A stretch of DNA of 58,377 nucleotides. It comes from Sphingobacterium deserti. GTDB taxonomy: Bacteria; Bacteroidota; Bacteroidia; Sphingobacteriales; Sphingobacteriaceae. Every line of letters begins with the position of its first letter. Positions within the stretch are counted from its first letter, which is position 1. The notes beneath the pieces are model-generated. The model did no database searches, was not told where the DNA came from, and worked only from the letters and a program-made list of their open reading frames with translations. Positions 8,297-17,744 of this stretch are shown piece by piece. Location: the NCBI RefSeq assembly GCF_000757725.1, contig NZ_JJMU01000016.1:1-58377 (forward strand), in the 5' to 3' direction. The translations under genes were made by a program, and so were the position numbers.

Positions 8297-9925
8297 TTAT
8301 TTCAGGCTGTATTTTACAAACCAGTTTTGCTCGTTAAGCAAGTGTTGCTGTACCTGTTGCTTTTGGCCATCGTTATATTTACCCGCCACCACATTTGCCA
8401 AGATCGTGGGATCGTTCCAACGCTTCGCAATGCGTATCAATGCGAAGTAGGCTTTTGCTTCACCGGCGCTTTCCATCAGTGTCTCGGTTGCGACCAACTG
8501 ATCCAAGGCTTTCATATAAGCCAGTTTATCTGCATCAGTAGGTAGATTATTTTTGGACATCCCCGCTGGGTATACCGGAGCGAGATTTACGCGCCGGCGA
8601 ATTCCCCAGTTACGCGCCAAGCTGGTATTCATGGTTACATCGTCAAATGGGGCTTCGAGTCTGCCCGCATTTCGGGACAGGTACAGCTCGATACCGTCAT
8701 TCAATAACGCTTCCGCTTGTGCAAACTTACCTAAATTATTTAGTGCCTCTACCAGAAAAAAATGAACATCAGCATCTCGATAGATCACAATGTGTACGTT
8801 GTTTTTATAAATTTCCGAGGCACTTTCCCGATCCCGCGAAAATTTACGAACGACCCACTCGCCATTTTGCAGGATATAGGTAGCGTTTATACCCCGATAT
8901 TGATCGCCTATGGTATGTCCATCATAACGCAATTGACTTTCATAACGTTGCATGGCCACCATCGTTGGCTTTAAGTAATAAACAGACGGCTCGGTATTTG
9001 AAAAAAAACGGATTAAGCGATTGGTCTGATTGCGTTCAAAATCGTAAGGCACAATATTTATCAGTCCTCTGGTTTTTGTAATAGGATCTCTTGTAAAAAA
9101 CTGAATCCACTCGCCGTTGTAGTCGTCATTACCGATTTTATAGCGCCCACCGGCATTATCGTAAATAAAACGCATACCGATATCAACTACCTGCGCATAA
9201 TCTTTGTTCCACAGCAGCAATTCCATCATCAAAGGTTCGGGCGATGGACAGATCATATTCCACACCAAATCTTGTTGGTTTGAAGGAATACCTGGAAAAA
9301 GGATATCGCCCCAATTGCTTACATATGAACCATTGACTCCATCTACACCTGTCGTCATGAGCGTGATCAACTTAGGGAGTAGTTCCGAAAAAGATATGAC
9401 CGGAATGTCATTAAGTTTTTCCAAGCTAAGGTGTGCATCGTCAAAGTAAGCTACTTCACCGTAAAGCTTACCCAGGGTGAAATAGGTCCATACCTTAAAG
9501 CGAATGGCTCCGGAAATCAAGGCGCGGTAATGCGCATCTTCGATGGCACTCGGATATTTCGCTCGGTAGGAAACGACTTTTTCCAGATAGGCATTTGCAT
9601 TGACAATTAAGTCGTAATAGGCTCGTGGATTTGCAAAACTATTGCCGCTCTTCTCGTTATAATTATAGAGATCCCATAAATCCTGCGGAGCATTGCTGGT
9701 GGGTTCCAAAAAGTCCGTGCGCAAATCCGCCAAGAATACGGTCTGATCCGCTATGGCTTGCATCTTCGATGCAATACCCATATAACCCGAATACAGCTCG
9801 TTCGATTCCTTGACATAATCTTTTTCTAAGAGTATGTCATTGGTCTCTACCTCAAAGTAGCTGGAGCAGCCAGAAAAAGCCAACGCAGCGCACATGAACG
9901 TATATGTTAAAAATTTCCTTTTCAT
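8297..9925 (-). CDS. SusD/RagB-family surface glycan-binding lipoprotein (partner of the divergent SusC)
   Basis: This 542-residue outer-membrane lipoprotein has the lipobox LAFSGC, with the acylated Cys near residue 20. Its C-terminal two thirds fit the SusD/RagB fold: KVWTYFTLGKLYGEVAYFDD near residue 148 is the TPR-like helix characteristic of SusD, and AEALNNLGKFAQAEALLNDGI near 395 is a later TPR helix. SusD proteins bind oligosaccharides and act as a lid on the paired SusC transporter. It begins 11 bp after the SusC stop, so the two are certainly co-transcribed. It lacks the usual ERRRELxxEG signature near the C-terminus, matching the divergence of its SusC partner. The ligand is inferred to be a pectin fragment. 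Confidence 0.88.
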   Translation of the reverse strand: MKRKFLTYTFMCAALAFSGCSSYFEVETNDILLEKDYVKESNELYSGYMGIASKMQAIADQTVFLADLRTDFLEPTSNAPQDLWDLYNYNEKSGNSFANPRAYYDLIVNANAYLEKVVSYRAKYPSAIEDAHYRALISGAIRFKVWTYFTLGKLYGEVAYFDDAHLSLEKLNDIPVISFSELLPKLITLMTTGVDGVNGSYVSNWGDILFPGIPSNQQDLVWNMICPSPEPLMMELLLWNKDYAQVVDIGMRFIYDNAGGRYKIGNDDYNGEWIQFFTRDPITKTRGLINIVPYDFERNQTNRLIRFFSNTEPSVYYLKPTMVAMQRYESQLRYDGHTIGDQYRGINATYILQNGEWVVRKFSRDRESASEIYKNNVHIVIYRDADVHFFLVEALNNLGKFAQAEALLNDGIELYLSRNAGRLEAPFDDVTMNTSLARNWGIRRRVNLAPVYPAGMSKNNLPTDADKLAYMKALDQLVATETLMESAGEAKAYFALIRIAKRWNDPTILANVVAGKYNDGQKQQVQQHLLNEQNWFVKYSLK

Positions 9926-9936
9926 TGCTAATAGAT

Positions 9937-12900
9937 TTAAAGCTTAATGTTTACGCCAATTTTAAATGTTCTCGGTAGTGGTATTTTACCATAATCGGCA
10001 CCCATGTAATTGATTGAATTACTAAAGGAAGTCACCGGATCAAGGCCAAAATAATCTGTCCAAGTAAACAGGTTTTCACCTGCGGCATACCATTCCGAGT
10101 TGGCCAAAATTTTCAGTGGGCTATTTACAAAACGATAAGAAAGCGTAATACTTTCTATCCGTAAAAATGAGGCATCTTCTATCCAGCGGCTGGAAAAACG
10201 AGCGTTCTCCATCGGGTCGCCATACATGGCCTGCGGGATATCGGTAATCTGACCATCGGCCTGCCACCTACGAAGAGCCGCCTCCGATTGATTGGCGTAG
10301 CTGTCCAAACTTTCAACGCTTCTTCTCACGCCGTTGTACATTTTATTGCCTTTACTAAAACTGACCAATCCCTGCAAACTGACGTTTTTGTATCGTAAAC
10401 TTAAGGAGCTACCACCAAAGAGATTGGGCAGGCTGCTGCCTAAAAGTGTTTGGTCGTCGTTATCTATGACGCCATCACCATTCACATCATTAAACCATGC
10501 ATCGCCAGCAGCAAACATGCGGTTTTTATAATCCTGCAGACTGAGTGTATTGGCCTGCGATTCGCTTGCGATAACACCTTGAAACTGGTATCCGAAGAAG
10601 CTGTTTGGTGCTTCGCCTACACGTTGTACACGTGATAGCCCATCCGCTTGCTGCACCACAATATCTGTATTACCTAGCAGCTTTTTAACTTTACTGTCTA
10701 GCGTCGACAGGTTTCCTGCCCATGTTAAGGACCAGTTTTTGTTGTCGATAATGGCAAGGTTTAGATCGACCTCGAAGCCCTTATTTACAATTTGCCCACC
10801 ATTCAAAAAGACGTTATTGATGCCCGCAATCGGCGACACAGCGAAGGAATTAAGCAGATTATCCGCGTTGTTGTAATAATATCCAACATTGACATTAAGT
10901 CGTTGGCGCCATCCGGAGAAAATCAAATTTGCCTGCCAATTTTGATTATCTTCCCAACGTATGCCTTCATTTGGAATGTTCCCGACGACAATACCCGCTA
11001 ATTGCCGATACAGCTGACTACTGTAGTAGGCCTGCCCGATCTTGGAAGAGAAGCGGCTGTTACCGGTTTTAGCGTAACCAACTTTGAACACGAGGTTATC
11101 GATTGCGTTAATGTCTTTCAAGAATGACATGTTTGACAGGAGGAAAGACAAATCCGCAGCAGGGAAAAAGCCGAATCTGTTTGCATTCGCACCCGATACG
11201 GAAGAACCGTCTAAGCTGGCATGCAGATCAAGCTTGGCCAAACTACGCCAATTATACTGCGTGTAGACATAGGTGTTTAACCAATTCCATCCTTCATTGT
11301 AGCCTTGAAAGGAACGACCATCGTTGCTGACATAATTTAAGGTGCGGTAGAAGTCTGAGCTGGTGTTGCGTCCAAAGCCCGCATCGTATTCCTGTGCGTT
11401 TAGCAGTCCCTGTACGCCGCCACCAAAGAGCGCCTGATCCTTCTCCCAGTTTTTTTGGTAGGTTCCCGCAAAGTTCCACGAAATATTGGATGCTTTGTTG
11501 GGCCCCGAACGTGCCGAGTTTAAGGCAATACCGTTGTCCAACGGAACAATTGTACCGCTTGATAGGCCCGGAATAAATGCGGTTTGCCGAGTATAGTTGG
11601 TATAAAGTCCTATCGTGGCATTCAACCGAAAATTTTGGGTTGCTTGAAAGCCTAGTGTGGCCTGCATCATCACATCGTATATATCCGAAGTAAAATCACT
11701 TTTTTCGAGTAGTGCCAAAGGGTTAGACACATTAAAACGGCCTACACCATCCAACTCTGGCAGGAGATTGTTGTTCACATCTTTTAGATGGGTACTCAAA
11801 ATTGGCGCACGATACATGGCGGCCAACATGGGATTCGTGGCACGCAACATGCCCTGCTCCTGGAAACGTCCTGTACTATATGTCAACCCCATAATCGCCT
11901 TCAGGTCGAATTTTCGTCCCAGCGCTATACTGGAATTCAAGCGCGTGCTATACCGGGTATTGGTCGTGTAATCCAATGTTCCCTGCTGACTTAATACCCC
12001 CAAGGAAAGGTCATATTTCGCGATGGCATCGCCCCCTTTTATACGAAGATGGTTGTCGGTGACAAATGCATTTCTGTAGATCACATCTTGCCAATCGGTT
12101 TTGTTGTTGTAGAGATAATTATAGTAATAATTGGGGTCATCACGTAAAAATGGAAATTCAGCAAGCAACTGGCCGGCATCGTCAAAACGTGTCATGCCTA
12201 CTGAACCGAGCAAACTTTTGTAGCTGCTGCCATCTAAAACCGGTATTTCCCGGTAATTATGTGCAATGCCGTAGCTCCCTCTAAACTCCACTACTGTTTC
12301 CAAATCTTCCGAAGATGATGTTTCCAGCATTAAGACTCCGTTTGCTCCGAGCGATCCGAAACGTGCCGTTTCTGCACCTTTTAACAAACGAATACTTTTG
12401 ATATCCTGCAAACTTATGCCCGCAAAAAGACTTCTGGAATAGCCCCCAATGATATGCGAATTCTCCGTATCTGGCATAAAAGGCACACCGTCTACCACAA
12501 TCAGCGGCGTATTGATCGCCTCGAAAGAACGCATGCCCCTAAAGTTCAACAAACCACCCTCAGTAGGCATCCCGCTCTTGTTTAACACCTGCAAACCGAC
12601 CATTTCTCCGGTCAACGCTTGCTCGACAGTGAAGGAGCCGAGACGGAAATCTGAAGCGCCCAGCACAGTGGTATTACGATCAGAAAAAGCTCCTTCTAAT
12701 ACATTTTGATAATTATCACGTCCTTCGCCAATCAGCGTTATTTCAAATTCGGTACGCCCTAATAGATCGATTTTCGATTCATAGTAGCCCGGGCTCCACA
12801 CACGGATACTATTGCTTCCTTCCTCTATATCTTCGATGAGAAAAGAACCATCCTTTTTAGTCCGTACATTATTTGTCGTGTTCAATACCGTTACCACGGC

Positions 12901-13038
12901 GTCGGCAACGGGGCTACGGTCGTATGCGCTGATGACTTTACCTTTTATGGTCGTTTGTGCCATGCCGGGCAGCACCACAAAAGTCAGCGAGGCAAACAAC
13001 ACCGCTTTCCATCTTTCCCTCTTTGTTATATGTATCAT
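9937..13038 (-). CDS. Divergent SusC/RagA-like TonB-dependent outer-membrane transporter
   Basis: This 1033-residue protein has a signal peptide (ending PGMAQ), a carboxypeptidase-like N-terminal extension domain (about 30-105), a plug domain (about 120-250) and a 22-stranded-barrel C-terminus ending in FKIGVNIKL. It is recognisably SusC from GANGVLMLETSS, NTPLIVVDGVPFMP and the C-terminal FLRIESITLSYRF. Several hallmarks are degraded: the usual EEVVVVGYG TonB-box region is replaced by NYQNVLEGAFSDRNTTVLGA, and the DIESIEVLKDASATAIYGSR plug motif reads DIKSIRLLKGAETARFGSLG. It pairs with the SusD just downstream and follows two fasciclin genes. Import of pectin oligosaccharides is inferred from context. 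Confidence 0.87.
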   Translation of the reverse strand: MIHITKRERWKAVLFASLTFVVLPGMAQTTIKGKVISAYDRSPVADAVVTVLNTTNNVRTKKDGSFLIEDIEEGSNSIRVWSPGYYESKIDLLGRTEFEITLIGEGRDNYQNVLEGAFSDRNTTVLGASDFRLGSFTVEQALTGEMVGLQVLNKSGMPTEGGLLNFRGMRSFEAINTPLIVVDGVPFMPDTENSHIIGGYSRSLFAGISLQDIKSIRLLKGAETARFGSLGANGVLMLETSSSEDLETVVEFRGSYGIAHNYREIPVLDGSSYKSLLGSVGMTRFDDAGQLLAEFPFLRDDPNYYYNYLYNNKTDWQDVIYRNAFVTDNHLRIKGGDAIAKYDLSLGVLSQQGTLDYTTNTRYSTRLNSSIALGRKFDLKAIMGLTYSTGRFQEQGMLRATNPMLAAMYRAPILSTHLKDVNNNLLPELDGVGRFNVSNPLALLEKSDFTSDIYDVMMQATLGFQATQNFRLNATIGLYTNYTRQTAFIPGLSSGTIVPLDNGIALNSARSGPNKASNISWNFAGTYQKNWEKDQALFGGGVQGLLNAQEYDAGFGRNTSSDFYRTLNYVSNDGRSFQGYNEGWNWLNTYVYTQYNWRSLAKLDLHASLDGSSVSGANANRFGFFPAADLSFLLSNMSFLKDINAIDNLVFKVGYAKTGNSRFSSKIGQAYYSSQLYRQLAGIVVGNIPNEGIRWEDNQNWQANLIFSGWRQRLNVNVGYYYNNADNLLNSFAVSPIAGINNVFLNGGQIVNKGFEVDLNLAIIDNKNWSLTWAGNLSTLDSKVKKLLGNTDIVVQQADGLSRVQRVGEAPNSFFGYQFQGVIASESQANTLSLQDYKNRMFAAGDAWFNDVNGDGVIDNDDQTLLGSSLPNLFGGSSLSLRYKNVSLQGLVSFSKGNKMYNGVRRSVESLDSYANQSEAALRRWQADGQITDIPQAMYGDPMENARFSSRWIEDASFLRIESITLSYRFVNSPLKILANSEWYAAGENLFTWTDYFGLDPVTSFSNSINYMGADYGKIPLPRTFKIGVNIKL

Positions 13039-13060
13039 ATACTAAGCTAAAATCGGTTTC

Positions 13061-14629
13061 TTAATAATTATTTGCAGTAGGTATCAACGCCCAATGATAG
13101 GGCTCTAAATTCTCGACAGTCCCTTTTCCAAGACCGGCAAACTCGATCTTGATCTTGAAAGACCGAACTTCGTCACCTTCGATAACAAGTGGCCCTACTA
13201 ATCCACCCCATCCGTTATAGCGTGTTCCGGAGACGGTGTTGGTCGCTCGGTCATAGTTCCAGGGACTGGATGGCTCCACGTTCAACGATCTTGCCACCGG
13301 CTTGCCATCGACATAAATATTCACGAACGGGTGAGCAGTGGCTCGGAAGCCCATGTATAAATTGTATTCACCAGGAGGAACCTCAACAACCTTGTAGCCT
13401 GTAGAACCATCACTCTTTCTTTCTAGCATAATTGGCGTAAACTCCAAAGTGGCGGGTAAATTATCGGCAATACTGCCTTGAAAAAGCAGCGTTCGGTAAG
13501 TCAGCTCAATGCCTAAGGTTGGGAAGGACACTTTATCGCGATCCCGCGGCTCAATATTGGTCACATTGGAGAGCTTGAATAACGATGCGCGTGCTGCCTC
13601 CGGCACAAACTCGTAATAATGGAACAGCTGTTTAATCATCTGGATATGTACGTTGTTTGGAATTTTCATTTTCGTAATCTCATAGATCCGTCCGTTACTC
13701 ATTCGCCGAAAATCCGTATCAACGAGTTGTACCGCTGGTTTCCAAATACGCCCGAACGCCGAGGTCAAATCTGTCGAACCGTAGTTATCAACAACTTGGT
13801 TATAGAATATTGCTTCTTTTATCCAATTAAAGGCGATTAATGAATCTTGTTTGAGGAATGTTTTTCCAAATTGGACATAGAGTCCTGCCAAGTCATCAAA
13901 ACACCCTTTAATCACCTCATTGCTAGGTAGAAACATGGTAACATTCGAAAATTCCGATCGAATGTTTGCTCTATCGAAAATCGGGTTGCTGATGACGAAA
14001 ACCGAGTCATAGACGGTATTCCCTGTTGGATCGACCCCAATGGGAACGCTGCTTTGCCGATCAAAAATGGTATCGTTCATCGCCAACACCGTATCTCGGA
14101 TCATCGAATAGTCCGCTCCAAGCGTACTCACATACTCGTATATACTGACGTCTGGTGTAAGTAATTGACTGATCTCGTGTACTACGCCATTTTTACACAG
14201 CTGATTTCCATTGATGATGGTTGCGTCGCCCACGTGAAAAACGTTATTGTCTTTCATTACGGTCAGATACTTTCCATTGAGCATCATTACCCGCAAGCCA
14301 CTCTTCAATTTGGTATAATCATACACTAAATTGTTCACATGATATTGCAGAACAAATTTGATATCTACACCGAGGCTGCTTAATATGGCCATCTTATCGT
14401 TGGACACCGCCCAAACCGTTAGATTTTGGTCTCTTTTAAGCTCTTCGGCTAGATCATACTCTTCGAGTTTAGCGACGAACGATGAATATTCAGGTTGTGT
14501 TTTCAAATAGGCTAAGAGGTCTAAAGCAGAGGTCGTTCCCTCTTCGCTGTAGTGGTCGGCCCAGTTTCTTTTGCATCCGCTCGATAACAAGACGAGGAAA
14601 AGCATAACGATAGAATAAATAGGTTTCAT
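13061..14629 (-). CDS. Fasciclin-domain lipoprotein with C-terminal beta-sandwich
   Basis: This 522-residue protein starts with a lipoprotein signal (LVLLSSGCKRNW, Cys near residue 19). Residues about 35-160 form a FAS1 (fasciclin) domain, with TVWAVSNDKMAILSS, VLQYHVNNLVYDYTKLKSG and NGNQLCKNGVVHEIS matching the H1, YH and H2 regions. A second, weaker FAS1 unit spans about 165-340. The C-terminus (about 355-520) looks like a jelly-roll module, with VPPGEYNLYMGFRATAHPFV and YVDGKPV, which could bind carbohydrate. Fasciclin lipoproteins next to SusCD are common in Sphingobacteriales and are presumed surface glycan-binding or adhesion proteins; the function is not established. It is 17 bp after its fasciclin neighbour. 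Confidence 0.82.
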   Translation of the reverse strand: MKPIYSIVMLFLVLLSSGCKRNWADHYSEEGTTSALDLLAYLKTQPEYSSFVAKLEEYDLAEELKRDQNLTVWAVSNDKMAILSSLGVDIKFVLQYHVNNLVYDYTKLKSGLRVMMLNGKYLTVMKDNNVFHVGDATIINGNQLCKNGVVHEISQLLTPDVSIYEYVSTLGADYSMIRDTVLAMNDTIFDRQSSVPIGVDPTGNTVYDSVFVISNPIFDRANIRSEFSNVTMFLPSNEVIKGCFDDLAGLYVQFGKTFLKQDSLIAFNWIKEAIFYNQVVDNYGSTDLTSAFGRIWKPAVQLVDTDFRRMSNGRIYEITKMKIPNNVHIQMIKQLFHYYEFVPEAARASLFKLSNVTNIEPRDRDKVSFPTLGIELTYRTLLFQGSIADNLPATLEFTPIMLERKSDGSTGYKVVEVPPGEYNLYMGFRATAHPFVNIYVDGKPVARSLNVEPSSPWNYDRATNTVSGTRYNGWGGLVGPLVIEGDEVRSFKIKIEFAGLGKGTVENLEPYHWALIPTANNY

Positions 14630-14646
14630 AATGAAAGTATTTTTAA

Positions 14647-16257
14647 TCAGTTTACAGGATCAAATTGGATATAATCGAGTGTAAGCAGCTTCCCGTCCAA
14701 GGAAAGAATGCGCAACGTATGGTCTGTTGTTTCAGGGAAATCTACAGTGGCCAGCTCTTGCGTACTGACGCGATCGGTACTGGTATTGGACAGCACGAGC
14801 CGCGGATAAATCATGACGTTATCCAGCACGAAGGCACATATCCCGGTACTAGCGGCGTTACGTGTACTGGGCCATACCAATTTCACCTTATATTTCCCAC
14901 GTACAATCGTGGGACTTTTCATCTGCATCCAGCCAGATTCACCCAATTCTACCCGAAAGTGATCATAATTAAGCGTGCCTGTATACCAAATTCCATCAGC
15001 GCTTCTGTTGTTTCTGTAAGTCAACACATTCGCGCGGGTCTCTGGTTGGGAAGCCCACACAATACTGGTCAACTCGTTCGCCGTGAACACTTTGTTGTAT
15101 TGTGCACCTAACGTCCGATTGCGGTATTGAGTCACATTGGCGGCGATATCGGGGTAATCTGTAAATTCCCAAATGACCGACACCTGCTCTGGCAAGAACA
15201 GTGGCATCCAGTTATCCACTTCATGGACAACGCCATTTTTACAAGCGATATTGGTTTCCAAGAATTGGATGGCCAACCGGCTAATCGGGTTTTCATTTAA
15301 CTGCAGACCGGCAGTTCCCTCGGAAACCTTGATCAATTCATTCGTAGCTAGGGTCGGCAAATTCACCTTTTTAAGGGCGGTAGGAAACTGTCCCAAATCG
15401 GCGTAAGATAATTGTTGATTCAGCAAGTGATAGGCGACATATTTGTTCAGCGCATTGCTGGCTGCGCTATAGTCGCTTCCACTTGGCACCTGCAGTTTTG
15501 CCAAAAGATCCTGAAACGTAGTAATTCCATCGCGGGCATAGACCGCGTTACTAACGGCAAAGGCCGTATACTTGAAACGTTGTTGAATCGGGTTTCCGGC
15601 GGCATCTGTCCCTTCGGTATAAATCGTAGACAGCAATTCTTTGTAACCTGTGGATTCCAGCGCTTCTAAAAAGAGGCTATATTTGGGATCGTTCAGCCGA
15701 TCAGCAATTGTCGCGGTAAGTGGTGTTACGACATCGTCCAAACTATGGATGATCCCGTTAGTCGCTTTGATGTCAAATCCGTTGAACCTTGCTTCGCCAT
15801 TCAAATAAATAGCTTCGAGTCCACCGGCTCGAAATTCAACGAAGAGGTTGTCATCCGTTGCATTCAGGTCATTGATGGCACCACTCTGAAATTGGCCTAG
15901 ATCGATTTCAAAATCGGGTATCAGATGATAGCGAACCAAATAGTTCGCATCTTCTTTTGACATATCTGCAACCGAGGCTAGGTTAAGGGTTTTAAGGTAA
16001 CGCTCCACACCTTCGTTTACCGGCGCAAAATGGGTATAAACGGTATTAATATTCAACGTATTGAATAAATCGGCTTTCTCCAAGACCTGCACCCATAGCG
16101 CATATTTCTCGGGGTTGTTCTTCAAATAGGTTGCTATTGGCGTTTCGGCATAGGCCGTATACGTGTTGTCTTCGAACTCATCTCGACAGGAGCTGAGAAA
16201 AGCGAAAATCGAACAAAGGAAGAACAAAAATAATCTAGTATGTCTATTAGCTTTCAT
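14647..16257 (-). CDS. Two-domain fasciclin lipoprotein (FAS1-FAS1-DUF5108-like)
   Basis: This 536-residue lipoprotein has the lipobox AFLSSC (Cys near residue 24). Two FAS1 domains follow, about residues 40-185 (YTHFAPVNEGVERYL, YLVRYHLIPDFEI, KATNGIIHSLDDVVTPL) and about 190-350 (TAFAVSNAVYARDGI, VAYHLLNQQLSYADL, CKNGVVHEVDNWM). The C-terminal 180 residues start VSVIWEFTDYPDIAANVTQY and resemble the beta-sandwich region called DUF5108 in fasciclin proteins. It begins 10 bp after the SusD stop and precedes the other fasciclin gene. A surface-exposed role alongside the SusCD machinery is inferred; there is no enzymatic signature. Confidence 0.82.
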   Translation of the reverse strand: MKANRHTRLFLFFLCSIFAFLSSCRDEFEDNTYTAYAETPIATYLKNNPEKYALWVQVLEKADLFNTLNINTVYTHFAPVNEGVERYLKTLNLASVADMSKEDANYLVRYHLIPDFEIDLGQFQSGAINDLNATDDNLFVEFRAGGLEAIYLNGEARFNGFDIKATNGIIHSLDDVVTPLTATIADRLNDPKYSLFLEALESTGYKELLSTIYTEGTDAAGNPIQQRFKYTAFAVSNAVYARDGITTFQDLLAKLQVPSGSDYSAASNALNKYVAYHLLNQQLSYADLGQFPTALKKVNLPTLATNELIKVSEGTAGLQLNENPISRLAIQFLETNIACKNGVVHEVDNWMPLFLPEQVSVIWEFTDYPDIAANVTQYRNRTLGAQYNKVFTANELTSIVWASQPETRANVLTYRNNRSADGIWYTGTLNYDHFRVELGESGWMQMKSPTIVRGKYKVKLVWPSTRNAASTGICAFVLDNVMIYPRLVLSNTSTDRVSTQELATVDFPETTDHTLRILSLDGKLLTLDYIQFDPVN

Positions 16258-16267
16258 CTCTTCTCGG

Positions 16268-17734
16268 TTAGTTTAAATTTTCATAATAAGGGTTTTGCAC
16301 CAGCAGCTTATTGTAGCGCAATTCATTTGCATGAATGGGTAAATAGTGGGCATTTACATTCATCAACTGCGATCGGATGACTGGTGTTGAAGCGCCCGCA
16401 GCACCCAAGAGTATCTGTTCGATAAAATAATCTTTGTATCTGTAATCATTGCGTTGTGCAATACGCAGCAGGTCGAACCAACATTTCCCCTCGCCTACGA
16501 ATTCGCGGGTACGTTCTTCTAACAGCGCGTGCAGCATCTCGATTTCTGTGTTGCCGGCATCTAGCGGACGGGAAATTGCCGCTCTAGAGCGTACGCTCGT
16601 TATCAACTCTATAGCGGCAGGATAGAAGGACTCGCCTTTCATGATCAACGCTTCGGCTTTCATCAAATAGATGTCCGCCATCCGGTAGATGATCCAATTC
16701 TGATCACTAAACGGCCTTGGAATCGTCGTGTTTCCTTCTGCACCCAAGTATTTCCATAATTTAAGGTCGCTTGCCTGGTAGCTCGCTCCCGCACCTCGGA
16801 TATCCTCGCTATTTTCTTGAAATAGCGCAATGGCATGGGCGGATATCACCCAATTGAAATTACTGCCGAAAATAGTCATCAAGGTGTTGTTCTGTGCTTT
16901 TGTGTTATCAAACTGCACTTCAAAAATCCCTTCGTTGGAATTCCGTTGGCTGAAGATTGTAAACCAATTATTCTTATTGTTTACAACGCCCTGCATTAAC
17001 CCTACCCTACCGGATTCCAGAACCGCATTGCAAGAAATAATTGCATCGTCGTAATTTCCCAACCAGAGGTGTGCATCGGCCAACAACGCGTGTATAGACC
17101 ATTTTGTTGATCGACCTTTCGTTTCCCAAACGGTAGGCCATATCTCCTTGCTGTTTGCCAATGCTGTATTCAGGTCAAAAACGATCTGCTCGAATAGCTG
17201 CGCTCTAGAAGTTTTAGGAAGCTCATATGCTTGCGCATCGTTCATGTAGGGTTCTAGCACCAGCGGCGCCTCACCGAAGGTGCGCACAATATAAAAATAG
17301 CTGAGTGCACGCAAGAAATAGGCCTCTGATAGAAAGGACTGCATCGTCGCTTGATTGAAGGATGGATCTTTATCGACGACTGAAGGTCCATACTTAATCA
17401 CCATATTTGCGTAATTGATGATTTGATAAAACTTATTCCATTTTACGTATTCATTGGTTGGTAGTAGTGAAAAGCTTTTCAACCGAACCAGATCGTTCTT
17501 GAGATATCCGCCCAAACTCAAGGTATTGCCCCTTGCTTCTCCCCATACCAACATGGTTTCCAAAGATTGCTGTAAGGTCACATAAGCCGATCCAAGAACG
17601 GCTTCAACTTCTTCTTTATTCGACCAGTAAGCATCACTGACTTGCTCATTTTGCGGCTTGACATCGAGCCATTTTTGACATGATGTGCTCGTCAACATCA
17701 AACACAGGCAGACTATTTTATATATAATTTTCAT
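16268..17734 (-). CDS. SusD/RagB-family lipoprotein
   Basis: This 488-residue lipoprotein has the signal MLTSTSCQKWL (Cys near residue 19). It contains the SusD hallmarks: QSFLSEAYFLRALSYFYIVRTFGEAPLV near residue 132, ALLADAHLWLGNYDDAI near 215, YRMADIYLMKAEALI near 350, and LLEERTREFVGEGKCWFDLLR near 410, the classic SusD C-terminal signature. It lies 10 bp downstream of its SusC. The pair is expected to capture and pass a pectin-derived glycan through the outer membrane. Its sequence is canonical, in contrast to the SusD at 8297-9925 of the same operon. Confidence 0.93.
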   Translation of the reverse strand: MKIIYKIVCLCLMLTSTSCQKWLDVKPQNEQVSDAYWSNKEEVEAVLGSAYVTLQQSLETMLVWGEARGNTLSLGGYLKNDLVRLKSFSLLPTNEYVKWNKFYQIINYANMVIKYGPSVVDKDPSFNQATMQSFLSEAYFLRALSYFYIVRTFGEAPLVLEPYMNDAQAYELPKTSRAQLFEQIVFDLNTALANSKEIWPTVWETKGRSTKWSIHALLADAHLWLGNYDDAIISCNAVLESGRVGLMQGVVNNKNNWFTIFSQRNSNEGIFEVQFDNTKAQNNTLMTIFGSNFNWVISAHAIALFQENSEDIRGAGASYQASDLKLWKYLGAEGNTTIPRPFSDQNWIIYRMADIYLMKAEALIMKGESFYPAAIELITSVRSRAAISRPLDAGNTEIEMLHALLEERTREFVGEGKCWFDLLRIAQRNDYRYKDYFIEQILLGAAGASTPVIRSQLMNVNAHYLPIHANELRYNKLLVQNPYYENLN

Positions 17735-17744
17735 AGCTATCTAT

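Noticed and set aside
14665..15111. 148-codon frame on the plus strand
   Set aside because: It lies wholly antisense to the FAS1 lipoprotein gene 14647-16257 and has no recognisable family features.
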